Positions 1 to 7,660 of a DNA stretch of 31,737 nt are shown one piece after another (positions within the stretch are counted from its first letter, which is position 1; each line of letters opens with the position of its first letter). The notes under the pieces were generated by a model that saw only the letters and a list, made by a program, of their open reading frames with translations, was not told the origin of the DNA and made no database searches. Source of the stretch: Labilithrix sp. (GTDB taxonomy: Bacteria; Myxococcota; Polyangia; Polyangiales; Polyangiaceae); assembly GCA_028287035.1 (NCBI GenBank), contig JAQBQL010000048.1, forward strand, positions 1-31,737, written 5' to 3'. The position numbers and the translations under genes are program-made.

Positions 1-1
1 C

Positions 2-871
2 TCGGACGCGGCGAGCCCCGACGCGGCACCGTCGTCGCGCCCCGGCCTGCTCCGGGTGGCCACGTTCAACGTCCATCGCTTCTTCGACACCGTCTGCGAC
101 ACCGGCGCGTGCGGGCCCGACGACTACGAGGCGGTCAGCTCACCGGCCCAGTTCGCAGCCCAGGCCGCGCAGCTCGCGACCGGCATCATGACCATCGACC
201 CCGACGTCATCGCGCTCGAGGAGGTGGAGGACCAGGCCTGCCTCGATGCGCTGACCGCGGAGCTCGCGTCGCGCGGGGCGAGCTACCCGATCGCGCACCT
301 CGGCGAGCTCGGGTTCGCGGGCAGCGTCGACGTCGCCATCCTGGCGCGGCACGGCACGCTCGACGCGGTGAAGACCCACCACGACGCGCCGCTCACGCGC
401 CCCGACGGCAGCCACACCACGTTCGCGCGCGAGCTCCTCGAGCTGCGCATGACGTTCGGCGCGCGCCCGGTCGTCATGTTCGCGGCGCACTTCCGCTCGC
501 AGGTCGACGACGATCCGGGGCGCCGGCTCGCGGAGGCCGGGGCGACGCGCGACATCATGAGCGGCGTCGCCGCCGAGCTGCCCGGCGCGCTCGTGGTGCT
601 CGGCGGTGACCTCAACGCGGCCCCGGGCTCCGATGCGGTGAACGCCCTCGAGGAAGGCGGCGCCCTCGTGCGCGTCGCCGGCGACCTCCCGGTGGCCGAT
701 CAGGGCACGTACCTCTATGCGGGCTCCCGCACCGCGCTCGACCACGTCTTCGTGGTGCGCGGGCAGGCCTCCCGCTACCGCGCGATGAGCGCGCACGTCT
801 ACCGCGAGGGCACGCGCGGTCTCGCGGGCAGCGACCACGCGGCGCTGTCGGCCGACTTCACGATCGACTGA
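2..871 (+). CDS. Endonuclease/exonuclease/phosphatase family protein (5' partial)
   Basis: The frame is open to the left edge, so the true start lies outside the window. The first visible residues are a Ser/Asp/Ala/Pro-rich linker, typical of the stretch behind a signal peptide or lipobox in myxobacterial secreted proteins. The catalytic fold then begins at TFNV. Motifs of the DNase I-like metal-dependent phosphoesterase fold follow in order: the Asn of TFNV, the metal-binding Glu in ALEEVED, the His in AAHF, the GGDLNAAPGS block with catalytic Asp and Asn, and the terminal SDHAALS motif. This pattern supports hydrolysis of a phosphodiester or phosphomonoester; the substrate (DNA, nucleotide, lipid) cannot be read. 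Localisation in the envelope or outside the cell is inferred from the linker only. The gene ends 7 bases before a convergent VOC gene. Confidence 0.85.
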   Translation, partial: SDAASPDAAPSSRPGLLRVATFNVHRFFDTVCDTGACGPDDYEAVSSPAQFAAQAAQLATGIMTIDPDVIALEEVEDQACLDALTAELASRGASYPIAHLGELGFAGSVDVAILARHGTLDAVKTHHDAPLTRPDGSHTTFARELLELRMTFGARPVVMFAAHFRSQVDDDPGRRLAEAGATRDIMSGVAAELPGALVVLGGDLNAAPGSDAVNALEEGGALVRVAGDLPVADQGTYLYAGSRTALDHVFVVRGQASRYRAMSAHVYREGTRGLAGSDHAALSADFTID

Positions 872-878
872 CGCGTTC

Positions 879-1232
879 TCAGCGGAGCGGCACCGGGTAG
901 GACGAGAGCCCGATGCGGCGCCCGTCCGGGTCGCGGACGTAGAGCGTGTACTCGGTGCTCGCCTCGACCGCGATGCCGGCCGCCGCGAGCCGCTCCGTGA
1001 TGCGCGCGCGGTCCTCGGGCGGCACCGCAAAGGCCACGAGGTCCTTGCTGGTCGGGCTCGCGTCGCCCTCGTCCTCCTCGCGCAGCTCGAGCATCACGAT
1101 CGCGCCGCCCGCGTCGAGCCACACGCTCCGGTCGGCGTGGCGCTTCACGACGGCGAGCCCGAGCGCGTCGACGTAGAAGCGCTCCAGCCGCGCCAGTGAC
1201 GACGTCCGGAAGGCGAGGTGATGGATGCGCAT
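879..1232 (-). CDS. VOC family (glyoxalase/bleomycin-resistance fold) protein
   Basis: A complete 117-residue protein, the usual size of a single-chain VOC protein with two beta-alpha-beta-beta-beta modules. It opens with MRIHHLAF and continues into SLARLERFYVDALGL, the classic first module. It ends with the second-module signature YVRDPDGRRIGLSSYP. Candidate metal ligands are the early His residues and the Glu residues in the middle and second modules. Members include glyoxalase I, dioxygenases and antibiotic-binding proteins, so the reaction cannot be assigned. The ATG at 1230-1232 was chosen because it begins exactly at the conserved first strand; longer upstream reading lies under the divergent barrel gene. 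It is convergent with the preceding phosphoesterase gene. Confidence 0.85.
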   Translation of the reverse strand: MRIHHLAFRTSSLARLERFYVDALGLAVVKRHADRSVWLDAGGAIVMLELREEDEGDASPTSKDLVAFAVPPEDRARITERLAAAGIAVEASTEYTLYVRDPDGRRIGLSSYPVPLR

Positions 1233-1265
1233 GCGGCCGAGCGTACGGTACTCTCCGCCTCCTCG

Positions 1266-3104
1266 ATGCTCGGGATGCGCACGGCCCGGCCCGCCACGCT
1301 GCTCGGGCCGGCGCTCGTCGGCGCGGCGCTGCTCCTCGATGCGCGGGCCGCGTCGGCGCAGGGCACGACCACCGCGTCGCCACGCTCCTCGTACGAGGCG
1401 TCGAAGATCGCGGTCGCCCTCGCGCGATCGCACGCGACCCTCGAGCCGGATCCCGAAGGCAAGATCGTCGAGGACATCGACATCGTGCCGCTCGAGGTGA
1501 TCGAGGAGACCGATCCGGCGCCGTCGTTCCTGAACCACCTCCACACGACGACGCGCCGGAGCGTCCTGCGGAGCGAGGTGCTGCTCGCGCCGGGCGAGCG
1601 TTACCGCCAGTACCGCGTCGACGAGACGGTGCGCTCGCTTCGCCTCTTCGCGCAGCTGTCGCTCGTGCTCGCGGTGGCGACGCGCGGCCGCGCGCCAGGC
1701 ACGGTGCGGGTGCTCCTCGTCACGAAGGACGTGTGGAGCCTCCGCGCGCAGTACGAGGTGAAGCTCGGGGCGGGCGGCCTCGACCTCTTGCGCTTCGAGC
1801 CCACCGAGCGCAACATCGGCGGCACGCTCGTCTCGGCGGTGGGACGCTTCGAGCTCTATCCGAAGACCGTCACCCTCGGCGGCGCCTTCTACGACCCGCG
1901 CCTCGCCGGCGAGCGGCTCTACCTGATCAGCGAGGGCAACGTCGTCGTGAACCGCGACAGCGGGCACGCCGAGGGCTCCTACGGAGAGGTGGGCGTGTCG
2001 GCGCCCCAGCTCAGCGCCGACACGCCGTTCCTGTGGGGCGTGGGCACGACGTGGGCCGACGTCTACACGCGCCGCTACATCGGCGCGAAGCTCGCGACGT
2101 TCGACGCGCCGAGCACTCCCGAGGACGACCACGTGCCCGACGTGTTCCACACGCGGTCCATCACCACCAACGCTGCCGCGGTGCGTTCCTTCGGGCGGGC
2201 CCACAAGCTCGATGTGTCGCTCGGCGCCGAGGTCGACGTGCGCCGCTACCAGGGCCTCGACCCGCTCCGTCACGACGCGCGGCTCGTCGCCGACTATGCG
2301 GCCGCGCGCGTGCCGACCAGCGACGACCGCGCCGCTCCCTGGGCGCAGGTCCGCGCCTACGAGAGCCGCTTCCTGCGCCTGCACGACGTCGAGCAGCTGG
2401 GCCTCGAGGAGGACGTGCGCGTCGGCTACGACGTGTCGCTCCGCGCGTATCCGGTGACGCGCGCGCTCGGCTCGTCGCGCAGCTACCTCGGCGTGAACGG
2501 GATCGCCTCGTACCGCCTCCCGATCGCGAGCGGCTTCGCGAGCGCGACCACCGAGGTCACGAGCGAGCTCACGCCCGACGACGTCCCGCAGCTCGCGCTC
2601 GCCGCCGACGTCGCGCTGGCGACGCCGAGCTTCGGGATCGGTCGCCTCTACCTCGATGGCCTCGGCATCGCGCGGCCGAAGAACTACCTGAACCAGCGCA
2701 GCACCCTGGGCGGCGAGACGCGCCTCCGCGGGTATCCGAGCGGCGCGCTCCTCGGCGAGAACCTCGTCGCGTACAACGTCGAGCTGCGGTCGCGGCCGCT
2801 GCAGATCCTCTCGTGTCAGGTGGGCACGGCGGTGTTCTTCGACGTGGGAGACGCGTTCGACGGCGCGGCCTTCCGGCCGAAGAGCTCGGTCGGCTTCGGG
2901 TTCCGCAGCCTCGTGCCCCAGCTGGACCGGAAGGTGTTCCGGGTCGACATTGCGTTCCCGCTGGTGCGCGGCGGCGGCGAGTCGCCGGTGGGGTTCTACC
3001 TCGCGTTCCAGCAGGCCTTCGGCGCAGCGGTGCCGAGCACGCCGGGCGCGTCACCCACGCAGGCCATCCTGAGCCCCCTCTCGGGCGCGGCGCTCGGGCT
3101 GTGA
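1266..3104 (+). CDS. Omp85/BamA-like outer-membrane beta-barrel protein
   Basis: A 612-residue protein beginning with a signal peptide: a short basic segment, a hydrophobic Leu/Ala stretch and a cleavage-like ARAASAQ. The N-terminal third (EDIDIVPLEVIEET, then SEVLLAPGERY and DETVRSLR) resembles the POTRA region of surface-antigen D15 proteins. The rest is rich in alternating polar and aromatic strands. A conserved LRGYPSG (Arg488-Gly489-Tyr490) matches the RGF/RGY motif of the Omp85 L6 loop. Near the C terminus GFGFRSLVP and VDIAFPL match the last barrel strands. It probably inserts or transports proteins or lipids at the outer membrane; its substrate is unknown. ATG 1266 or ATG 1275 are both good starts; 1218 would overlap the divergent VOC gene. 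It is followed at 30 bases by the DHH gene. Confidence 0.8.
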   Translation: MLGMRTARPATLLGPALVGAALLLDARAASAQGTTTASPRSSYEASKIAVALARSHATLEPDPEGKIVEDIDIVPLEVIEETDPAPSFLNHLHTTTRRSVLRSEVLLAPGERYRQYRVDETVRSLRLFAQLSLVLAVATRGRAPGTVRVLLVTKDVWSLRAQYEVKLGAGGLDLLRFEPTERNIGGTLVSAVGRFELYPKTVTLGGAFYDPRLAGERLYLISEGNVVVNRDSGHAEGSYGEVGVSAPQLSADTPFLWGVGTTWADVYTRRYIGAKLATFDAPSTPEDDHVPDVFHTRSITTNAAAVRSFGRAHKLDVSLGAEVDVRRYQGLDPLRHDARLVADYAAARVPTSDDRAAPWAQVRAYESRFLRLHDVEQLGLEEDVRVGYDVSLRAYPVTRALGSSRSYLGVNGIASYRLPIASGFASATTEVTSELTPDDVPQLALAADVALATPSFGIGRLYLDGLGIARPKNYLNQRSTLGGETRLRGYPSGALLGENLVAYNVELRSRPLQILSCQVGTAVFFDVGDAFDGAAFRPKSSVGFGFRSLVPQLDRKVFRVDIAFPLVRGGGESPVGFYLAFQQAFGAAVPSTPGASPTQAILSPLSGAALGL

Positions 3105-3134
3105 TCGCGCTGCGATCGTGCTAAGGCCCGGCAG

Positions 3135-4109
3135 ATGCGAAACGTCGTCGTCGCCACCCACGGGCACTGTTTCGACGGGATGTGCTCCGCGGTCATGTTC
3201 ACGCGGCTGCTGCGGCACTTGCACCGGACCGAGGAGCTCTCGTTCACCTACCGCTCGATGGGCTACGGGCCGGGGTCGAACGGCGTCGATCCGAAGATCC
3301 TGACCGGCGACGACAACGCCATCCTGGATTTTCGCTTCTCGGTGGCGCCGCGCCTCACGTGGTACTTCGACCATCACGTCAGCGCGTTCCCGCTCGAGGG
3401 TGACCAGGCGACGTACGAGCGCCACGCGCAGGAGTCGACGGCGCGCCAGATGTTCCACGACGGAACGTACGGCTCGTGCACGAAGCTCATCGCCGACATC
3501 GGACGCGAGCGCTTCGGCCTCGACACGAGCGGCGACGTGGAGCTCGTTCGGTGGGCCGACATGATCGACTCCGCAGCCTTCCCGAGCGCCGAGATGGCGG
3601 TCGCGCGCTCCGAGCCGGTCCTGCATCTCATGACGGTCGTCGAGAGCTTCGGCAACGACGCCTTCCTCCAGACGATGATCCCGCGCCTCCTCTCGGAGCC
3701 CATCGAGGAGGTCGCGCGCGGCGCCGACATCGAGGCGCAGTACACGCCCATCGCGAAGCAGAACGAGGCGTTCGTCGCGCTCACCAAGCAGCACGCGCGC
3801 GAGGTCGGGCCGGTCGTGGTCGTCGACCTGAGCGGGGTCACCGTCGAGGTGGCGACCAAGTTCGTCACCTATGCGCTCTGGCCGCAGAGCGCGTACTCGG
3901 TGGTGCTGAGCCGCTCGTCGTCGAAGTGCAAGATCTCGATCGGCTACAACCCGTGGTCGAAGGTCACGCGCACCCACAACATCGCGAAGATCTGCGAGCG
4001 CCACGGCGGCGGCGGCCACCCGGTGGTCGGCGCGATCTCGCTGCCCGCCGATCAGGTCGAGCGCGCGCAGCAGCTGATGAACGAGATCGCCGAGGAGCTC
4101 TCGCACTGA
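3135..4109 (+). CDS. DHH/DHHA1 family phosphoesterase
   Basis: A 324-residue cytosolic protein of the DHH phosphoesterase superfamily. Motif I reads THGHCFDGMCSA, the H-x-x-C-x-D-G version seen in COG2404-like members rather than the HxxPDGD of NrnA. Motif II contributes Asp65 in ILDFRF, and motif III is the name-giving Asp79-His80-His81 in FDHHVSAF. ADMID supplies a further Asp. The C-terminal DHHA1 domain ends with GGGGHPVVGAISLP, the substrate-binding GGGH motif. Family members are Mn-dependent nucleases or nucleotide phosphodiesterases (nanoRNA, pAp or c-di-AMP products); which of these applies is not visible. An AAGG precedes the ATG by about 11 bases. Its stop codon overlaps the likely CTG start of the next gene, suggesting an operon. 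Confidence 0.88.
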   Translation: MRNVVVATHGHCFDGMCSAVMFTRLLRHLHRTEELSFTYRSMGYGPGSNGVDPKILTGDDNAILDFRFSVAPRLTWYFDHHVSAFPLEGDQATYERHAQESTARQMFHDGTYGSCTKLIADIGRERFGLDTSGDVELVRWADMIDSAAFPSAEMAVARSEPVLHLMTVVESFGNDAFLQTMIPRLLSEPIEEVARGADIEAQYTPIAKQNEAFVALTKQHAREVGPVVVVDLSGVTVEVATKFVTYALWPQSAYSVVLSRSSSKCKISIGYNPWSKVTRTHNIAKICERHGGGGHPVVGAISLPADQVERAQQLMNEIAEELSH

Positions 4110-4846
4110 GCCCGGTCATCGTCCTCGGGCACCGCGGCGGTCGCGGGGAGGGGTGGCCGACCGAGAACACGCTCGGCGCGTTCGCGCGGGCGGGCCGTGA
4201 AGGAGCCGCCGGCGTCGAGCTCGACGTGCGGCTCACGCGCGACGGGATCCCGGTGGTCTTCCACGACCGCACCCTCGAGCGCGTGAGCGGCGGCGCCGAC
4301 CGGCGCTCCATCGCGCAGCTCGTCGCGCGCGAGCTCCCGGTTCATGCGTGCGGCGAGCGCATCCCGCGGCTCGCCGAGGTGCTCGAGGCGCTTCGCGGCA
4401 CGATCGTGAACGTCGAGGTGAAGACCGACGTGCAGCCGCGCACCTTGCTGGGCGAGGTCCCGCAGCGCCTGCGCCTGGTACGGGCAGTCACGCAGGTGGT
4501 CGCGGCGGCGCGCGACGTCGAGGTGCGTTTCTCGTCCTTCGATCCGCTGGCGCTGCTCGCGCTCGCCGCCCTCGCCCCGCGCGTTGCGCGCGCGATCCTC
4601 GTCGACCGCACCCCGGCCCGCGCCGCGACCCCGCTCGCGCTGTCGATGCGCCGCGCCGTCTCGGCCGCGCACCTCGAGGAGACCCTCTGCACGCCCGAGC
4701 GGGTGGCCCGGCTCCGGCGGGCGGGGCTCACCGTGGCGGCCTGGACCGTCAACGACCCGGCACGCGCGAAGGAGCTCGCGTCCCTGGGCGTGTCCTGGCT
4801 CATCACCGACGCGCCGGGCGCCCTCGTGCAGGCGCTCGCCGTCTGA
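4106..4846 (+). CDS. Glycerophosphodiester phosphodiesterase (CTG start inferred)
   Basis: Hydrolyses glycerophosphodiesters to glycerol-3-phosphate and an alcohol. The 246-residue frame holds the full GDPD catalytic set: HRGG at 9-12, TENT at 19-22, Glu38 and Asp40 in VELDV, and His53 in VFHD. It ends with the usual TVNDP and LITDAP motifs of the last TIM-barrel strands. No ATG, GTG or TTG lies in frame between the DHH gene's final section and the catalytic HRGG. The only plausible initiator is the CTG at 4106, which overlaps the DHH stop as CTGA and sits 9 bases after a GGAG at 4093-4096. No signal peptide is visible, so a cytosolic enzyme is likely. It converges with the lipoprotein gene at 4850. 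Confidence 0.85.
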   Translation: MSPVIVLGHRGGRGEGWPTENTLGAFARAGREGAAGVELDVRLTRDGIPVVFHDRTLERVSGGADRRSIAQLVARELPVHACGERIPRLAEVLEALRGTIVNVEVKTDVQPRTLLGEVPQRLRLVRAVTQVVAAARDVEVRFSSFDPLALLALAALAPRVARAILVDRTPARAATPLALSMRRAVSAAHLEETLCTPERVARLRRAGLTVAAWTVNDPARAKELASLGVSWLITDAPGALVQALAV

Positions 4847-4849
4847 GGA

Positions 4850-5767
4850 TCACTCGTCGCAGACGACGCGCTCGGCGCGCAGCCCGGCGGGGGCGGGCTG
4901 CTCGAACAGCCCCTCGGTGAGCGGCGGGTTCCAGCTCACGTCCTCGTAGCGGAACAGCACGTCGGCCTGCTTGCCGGGCACCTCGACGTGGATGCTCCGC
5001 GGCAGCTCGGCCTGGCACACCGGACCGCTCGGCGGGATGGGCGCATCGATGCCGTCGGCGTCGACCTGCGTCTTCGCGGTGCTGGCCGGCCGGTGGTCGG
5101 CGAGCTCCGCATGGTAGACGACGAGCCCCTGCTGACGGACGAGCACGTCGACCACGCGGAGACGCTGCTCCTGCCACGGCTTGGCGAGGTCGGACGGGTG
5201 CGGAGCGAGGTGGAGCTCCTCCTCGGCGTCGCGCGTGCTCGGGATGCGCACCACGTAGTAGCCGTGGCTGCTCCACTCGACCGTCGCCTTGGCGTCGTCG
5301 TGCACGAGCACCGGCGCGTCCCCGCGGAGCAGCGAGACGAGGACGTGGCCGGGCATCGAGACGGTGGTCAGCCGCGCGATGTTGCACGCGCTCGCCGGCC
5401 CGAAGAGAAAGCGCTTCTCGCGCATGTCCGCGAACGCGAACCGCTGGGCGTCGGCGGTGAGCGTCGCGACGACGCCCACGTTCATCGGCCCGATCACGTC
5501 CATGCGCAGCCGCGCCGGCCAGAGCGCGAAGAAGAGCAGGTCACCGCGGACGCGTCCGGCCTTGCCGAAGTGGTCGATCTTCGCGTTCGCATGGATGCCG
5601 AGGCCGCAGTCCTGGGAGGCATGAACGCGGCTCAGCGCGGCGCGCGCGTCCGGCACGCGGGAGGCCGGCGCGGGCGTTCCACACGCGGTCGTCGCGATCG
5701 AGAGCACGGCCAGCAGCGAGCAGGGAAGGAGCCGGCCAGCGGCAGCACGAGCGCGCGATACGTTCAT
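4850..5767 (-). CDS. Putative outer-membrane lipoprotein, LolA/LolB-like fold
   Basis: A 305-residue protein with an N-terminal signal and a lipobox-like ATTAC followed by GTPAP, suggesting a lipidated Cys. The mature part starts with ARAALSRVHASQD, then alternates short strands such as KIDHFGKAGRVRGDLLFF, PARLRMDVIGP and TADAQRFAFADMREKRFLFG. This is the pattern of LolA/LolB-type or DUF4292-like lipoprotein-binding half barrels, where a small molecule or lipid tail is bound inside. That assignment comes from pattern only and has no catalytic motif behind it. The ATG at 5765-5767 is the first Met before the signal. The gene follows the ArsR gene on the same strand after 47 bases and could be co-transcribed with it. 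Confidence 0.65.
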   Translation of the reverse strand: MNVSRARAAAGRLLPCSLLAVLSIATTACGTPAPASRVPDARAALSRVHASQDCGLGIHANAKIDHFGKAGRVRGDLLFFALWPARLRMDVIGPMNVGVVATLTADAQRFAFADMREKRFLFGPASACNIARLTTVSMPGHVLVSLLRGDAPVLVHDDAKATVEWSSHGYYVVRIPSTRDAEEELHLAPHPSDLAKPWQEQRLRVVDVLVRQQGLVVYHAELADHRPASTAKTQVDADGIDAPIPPSGPVCQAELPRSIHVEVPGKQADVLFRYEDVSWNPPLTEGLFEQPAPAGLRAERVVCDE

Positions 5768-5814
5768 CGCTCGCGTGTCTATCGCGTCTCCTCCGTGCCG
5801 TAAATGAAGGGCCC

Positions 5815-6267
5815 TCAGTCGTCGTGCGCGGGCACGTGGCCGTGTCCCTCGGCGGCGTGCTCGATCGCGCTCTGGATCAGCGCGCTCACGTGCGCGTCGG
5901 CGAGCGAGTAGAAGATGTGCTTCCCGGCGCGGCGTCGCGACACGATCCGCTCGGCGCGAAGCAGCCTGAGCTGCTGCGAGACCGTGGAGAGCCCGACCCC
6001 GGCGGCATCGGCGAGCTCGGTCACGCACCACTCGCCGTCGCACAGGCGGTAGAGCAGCTTGAGCCGCGAGATGTCCCCGGCCGCGCGGAAGATGGCAGCT
6101 GCGCGCTCGAGCTCGTCGTCGCTGACCGTGCTCCGGCCGGCGCGCCGCGCGTGCTCCTCGGGCCCGCACTGCCCCTCGGCGCGGCCCTCGGCGATGGGCT
6201 TCTTGCCGCTCGCAGCGGCCGCCGGGCTCGCGGCGCCATTCGTCTTCGTGGGCGCGGTCCTCGTCAT
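5815..6267 (-). CDS. ArsR/SmtB family metal-sensing repressor
   Basis: A 150-residue winged-helix repressor with an unusual 45-residue Ala/Lys/Arg-rich N-terminal tail. The core runs from ELERAAAIFRAAGDISRLKLLYRL to the wing RRRAGKHIFYSL. The recognition helix is VGLSTVSQQLRLLRAERIV. The metal-binding alpha-5 set of SmtB/CzrA is complete with exact spacing: Asp124-x-His126 and His137-x-x-Glu140, followed by extra His at 142, 144 and 148. Cys81 lies in EWCVTEL, at the alpha-3 position that holds ELCV in SmtB/CadC. Zinc or a related divalent metal is the likely inducer. An imperfect palindrome directly upstream of the ATG is a good autoregulatory operator candidate. No metal exporter is nearby, so its target is open. 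Confidence 0.9.
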   Translation of the reverse strand: MTRTAPTKTNGAASPAAAASGKKPIAEGRAEGQCGPEEHARRAGRSTVSDDELERAAAIFRAAGDISRLKLLYRLCDGEWCVTELADAAGVGLSTVSQQLRLLRAERIVSRRRAGKHIFYSLADAHVSALIQSAIEHAAEGHGHVPAHDD

Positions 6268-6269
6268 GT

Positions 6270-6291
6270 CACTTCACCATCCAGTCAAGTG
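6270..6291. promoter_or_regulatory. Candidate ArsR operator (imperfect inverted repeat)
   Basis: Arms of 8 bases, CACTTCAC and GTCAAGTG, are complementary at 7 of 8 positions and separated by CATCCA. The 22-base element begins 3 bases outside the ArsR start codon, in the 97-base gap between divergent ArsR and Rsm22-like genes. It is less GC-rich than its surroundings. ArsR-family dimers bind such 6 to 12 base inverted repeats. Its role as operator is inferred from position and symmetry. Confidence 0.4.
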
Positions 6292-6364
6292 TGCCCGCTG
6301 CGGGACGCTTCCGTCATTCAACACGCGGGCGGCGCCCCGGCGCAAGCGCTAGCCTCGCGGTCTC

Positions 6365-7612
6365 ATGCCACTGCCGTCCATCGTGCGTCCCCTCGAGGAC
6401 GGCTGGAGAGACGTGATCGACGCGGTGCTCGCCAGGCGCGGCGCCCCGCGGACCGGCGCGCACGCCGCGCTCGCCCCGAAGCTCCGCGAGCTCTCGCAGG
6501 CGTACAACCAGGGTCTCGCCGGCGATCAGGCGAGGGTGAAGGTCCCGCTCGACGCGCGGATCGCGTTCTCCTTCGCGCGCGACGTGCCGAAGGGCGCCGG
6601 CGCGGTCCGCGAGCTCGTCGCGACCGGGGCGCTCGCGGTGCCGCCCGAGGGCCGGGCGCTCCGCATCGTCGACCTCGGCGCGGGCCTCGGCGCGATGACC
6701 TGGGGCATCGCCCGTGCGCTCGCGGCGCGTGCCGACCGGCCGTTCGCGGTGGAGGCCCTGCTCGTCGACGAGGACGCGGCGGCGCTCGCGGCCGCGGTGG
6801 CGCTCGGCGCCGAAGCCGAGACGCGTCTAGGCGGGGCGGTGACCATGACGCTCCGCACGCGCACCGAGCGCCTGGCGAAGGGCATGACGCTGCCCGAGGC
6901 CGACGTCGTGGTGCTCGGGCAGGTGTTCAGCGAGATGGACGTCGGGCTCGACCCCGAGGCCCGCGCGGCGCGGCACGCCGACCTGCTCGCGGACCTCCTC
7001 TCCCGCGTGGTGGCGCCGGACGGGGCGCTCGTGATCGTCGAGCCGGCGCTCCGCGCGCGGACGCGCCACCTCCACGCGGTGCGGGACCGGCTCGCCGCCC
7101 GGGGCGTCACGGTGTTCGCGCCGTGCCTCCACGCCGCCGGCTGTCCGATGCTGGCGACCGAGGGCGACTGGTGTCACGAGGACCTCGCGGTGGACCTTCC
7201 TTCGTGGCTCGTGCCGCTGGCGCGCGCCGCGGGCCTGCGCTGGCAGGGGCTCACGTTCGCGCATCTCGTGCTGCGCCGCGACGGGCGGACGCTCCTCGGC
7301 AGCGCGCCGGCGGCGGGACCGCGGCGTGGGCAGCGGCACCTCCGGGTCGTCTCGGAGCTCATGGTCTCGAAGGGCAAGGCCGAGATCTTCGGCTGCACCA
7401 CGGCGGGTGAGCGCGTCCGGCTCCGGCGCCTGGACCGTGACGCGAAGCTCACCGGCCCCGGCGCGCCGGCGACGCAGGCCTGGTCCGCGCTCGGGCGAGG
7501 CGACCTGGTCACCCTCTCCGTGGCGGCCGCCGACCCCGCGGAGGCCGCGATCGACGACCGAGGTCGGGTGAGCGGCGCGGCGGAGATTGACGTCTGGCCA
7601 GCAGGGAAGTAG
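6365..7612 (+). CDS. Rsm22/METTL17-like methyltransferase-fold protein
   Basis: A 415-residue protein of the Rsm22 family, which acts on the small ribosomal subunit (mitochondrial Rsm22 and METTL17 are assembly factors). The Rossmann SAM-binding motif I is VDLGAGLGAMTW at 102-113. LGQVFSEM at 184-191 and VIVEPAL at 224-229 are the later motifs. Cys254, Cys260 and Cys270 sit in a PCLHAAGC...DWC block, and a fourth Cys344 is in IFGCTT. This four-Cys arrangement matches the 4Fe-4S site described for METTL17. The C-terminal 70 residues form a short strand-rich extension. Methylation activity is not established for the family. It is divergent from the ArsR gene and followed by thiE after 48 bases. 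Confidence 0.8.
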   Translation: MPLPSIVRPLEDGWRDVIDAVLARRGAPRTGAHAALAPKLRELSQAYNQGLAGDQARVKVPLDARIAFSFARDVPKGAGAVRELVATGALAVPPEGRALRIVDLGAGLGAMTWGIARALAARADRPFAVEALLVDEDAAALAAAVALGAEAETRLGGAVTMTLRTRTERLAKGMTLPEADVVVLGQVFSEMDVGLDPEARAARHADLLADLLSRVVAPDGALVIVEPALRARTRHLHAVRDRLAARGVTVFAPCLHAAGCPMLATEGDWCHEDLAVDLPSWLVPLARAAGLRWQGLTFAHLVLRRDGRTLLGSAPAAGPRRGQRHLRVVSELMVSKGKAEIFGCTTAGERVRLRRLDRDAKLTGPGAPATQAWSALGRGDLVTLSVAAADPAEAAIDDRGRVSGAAEIDVWPAGK

Positions 7613-7660
7613 CTGCCCCATGGAAGACGACGGGGGGGCGCGTCCTTGGAGGCTCGCCGG

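Noticed and set aside
1196..3124. Alternative plus-strand frame inside the barrel gene
   Set aside because: Arg/Ala/Gly-rich and featureless; the barrel frame has a signal peptide and Omp85 motifs.
4085..4115. Programmed frameshift fusing the DHH and GDPD proteins
   Set aside because: No slippery heptamer is visible near the DHH stop; a CTG start is simpler.
7613..7660. TPP riboswitch upstream of thiE
   Set aside because: The 48-base gap is too short and no conserved TPP core is visible.
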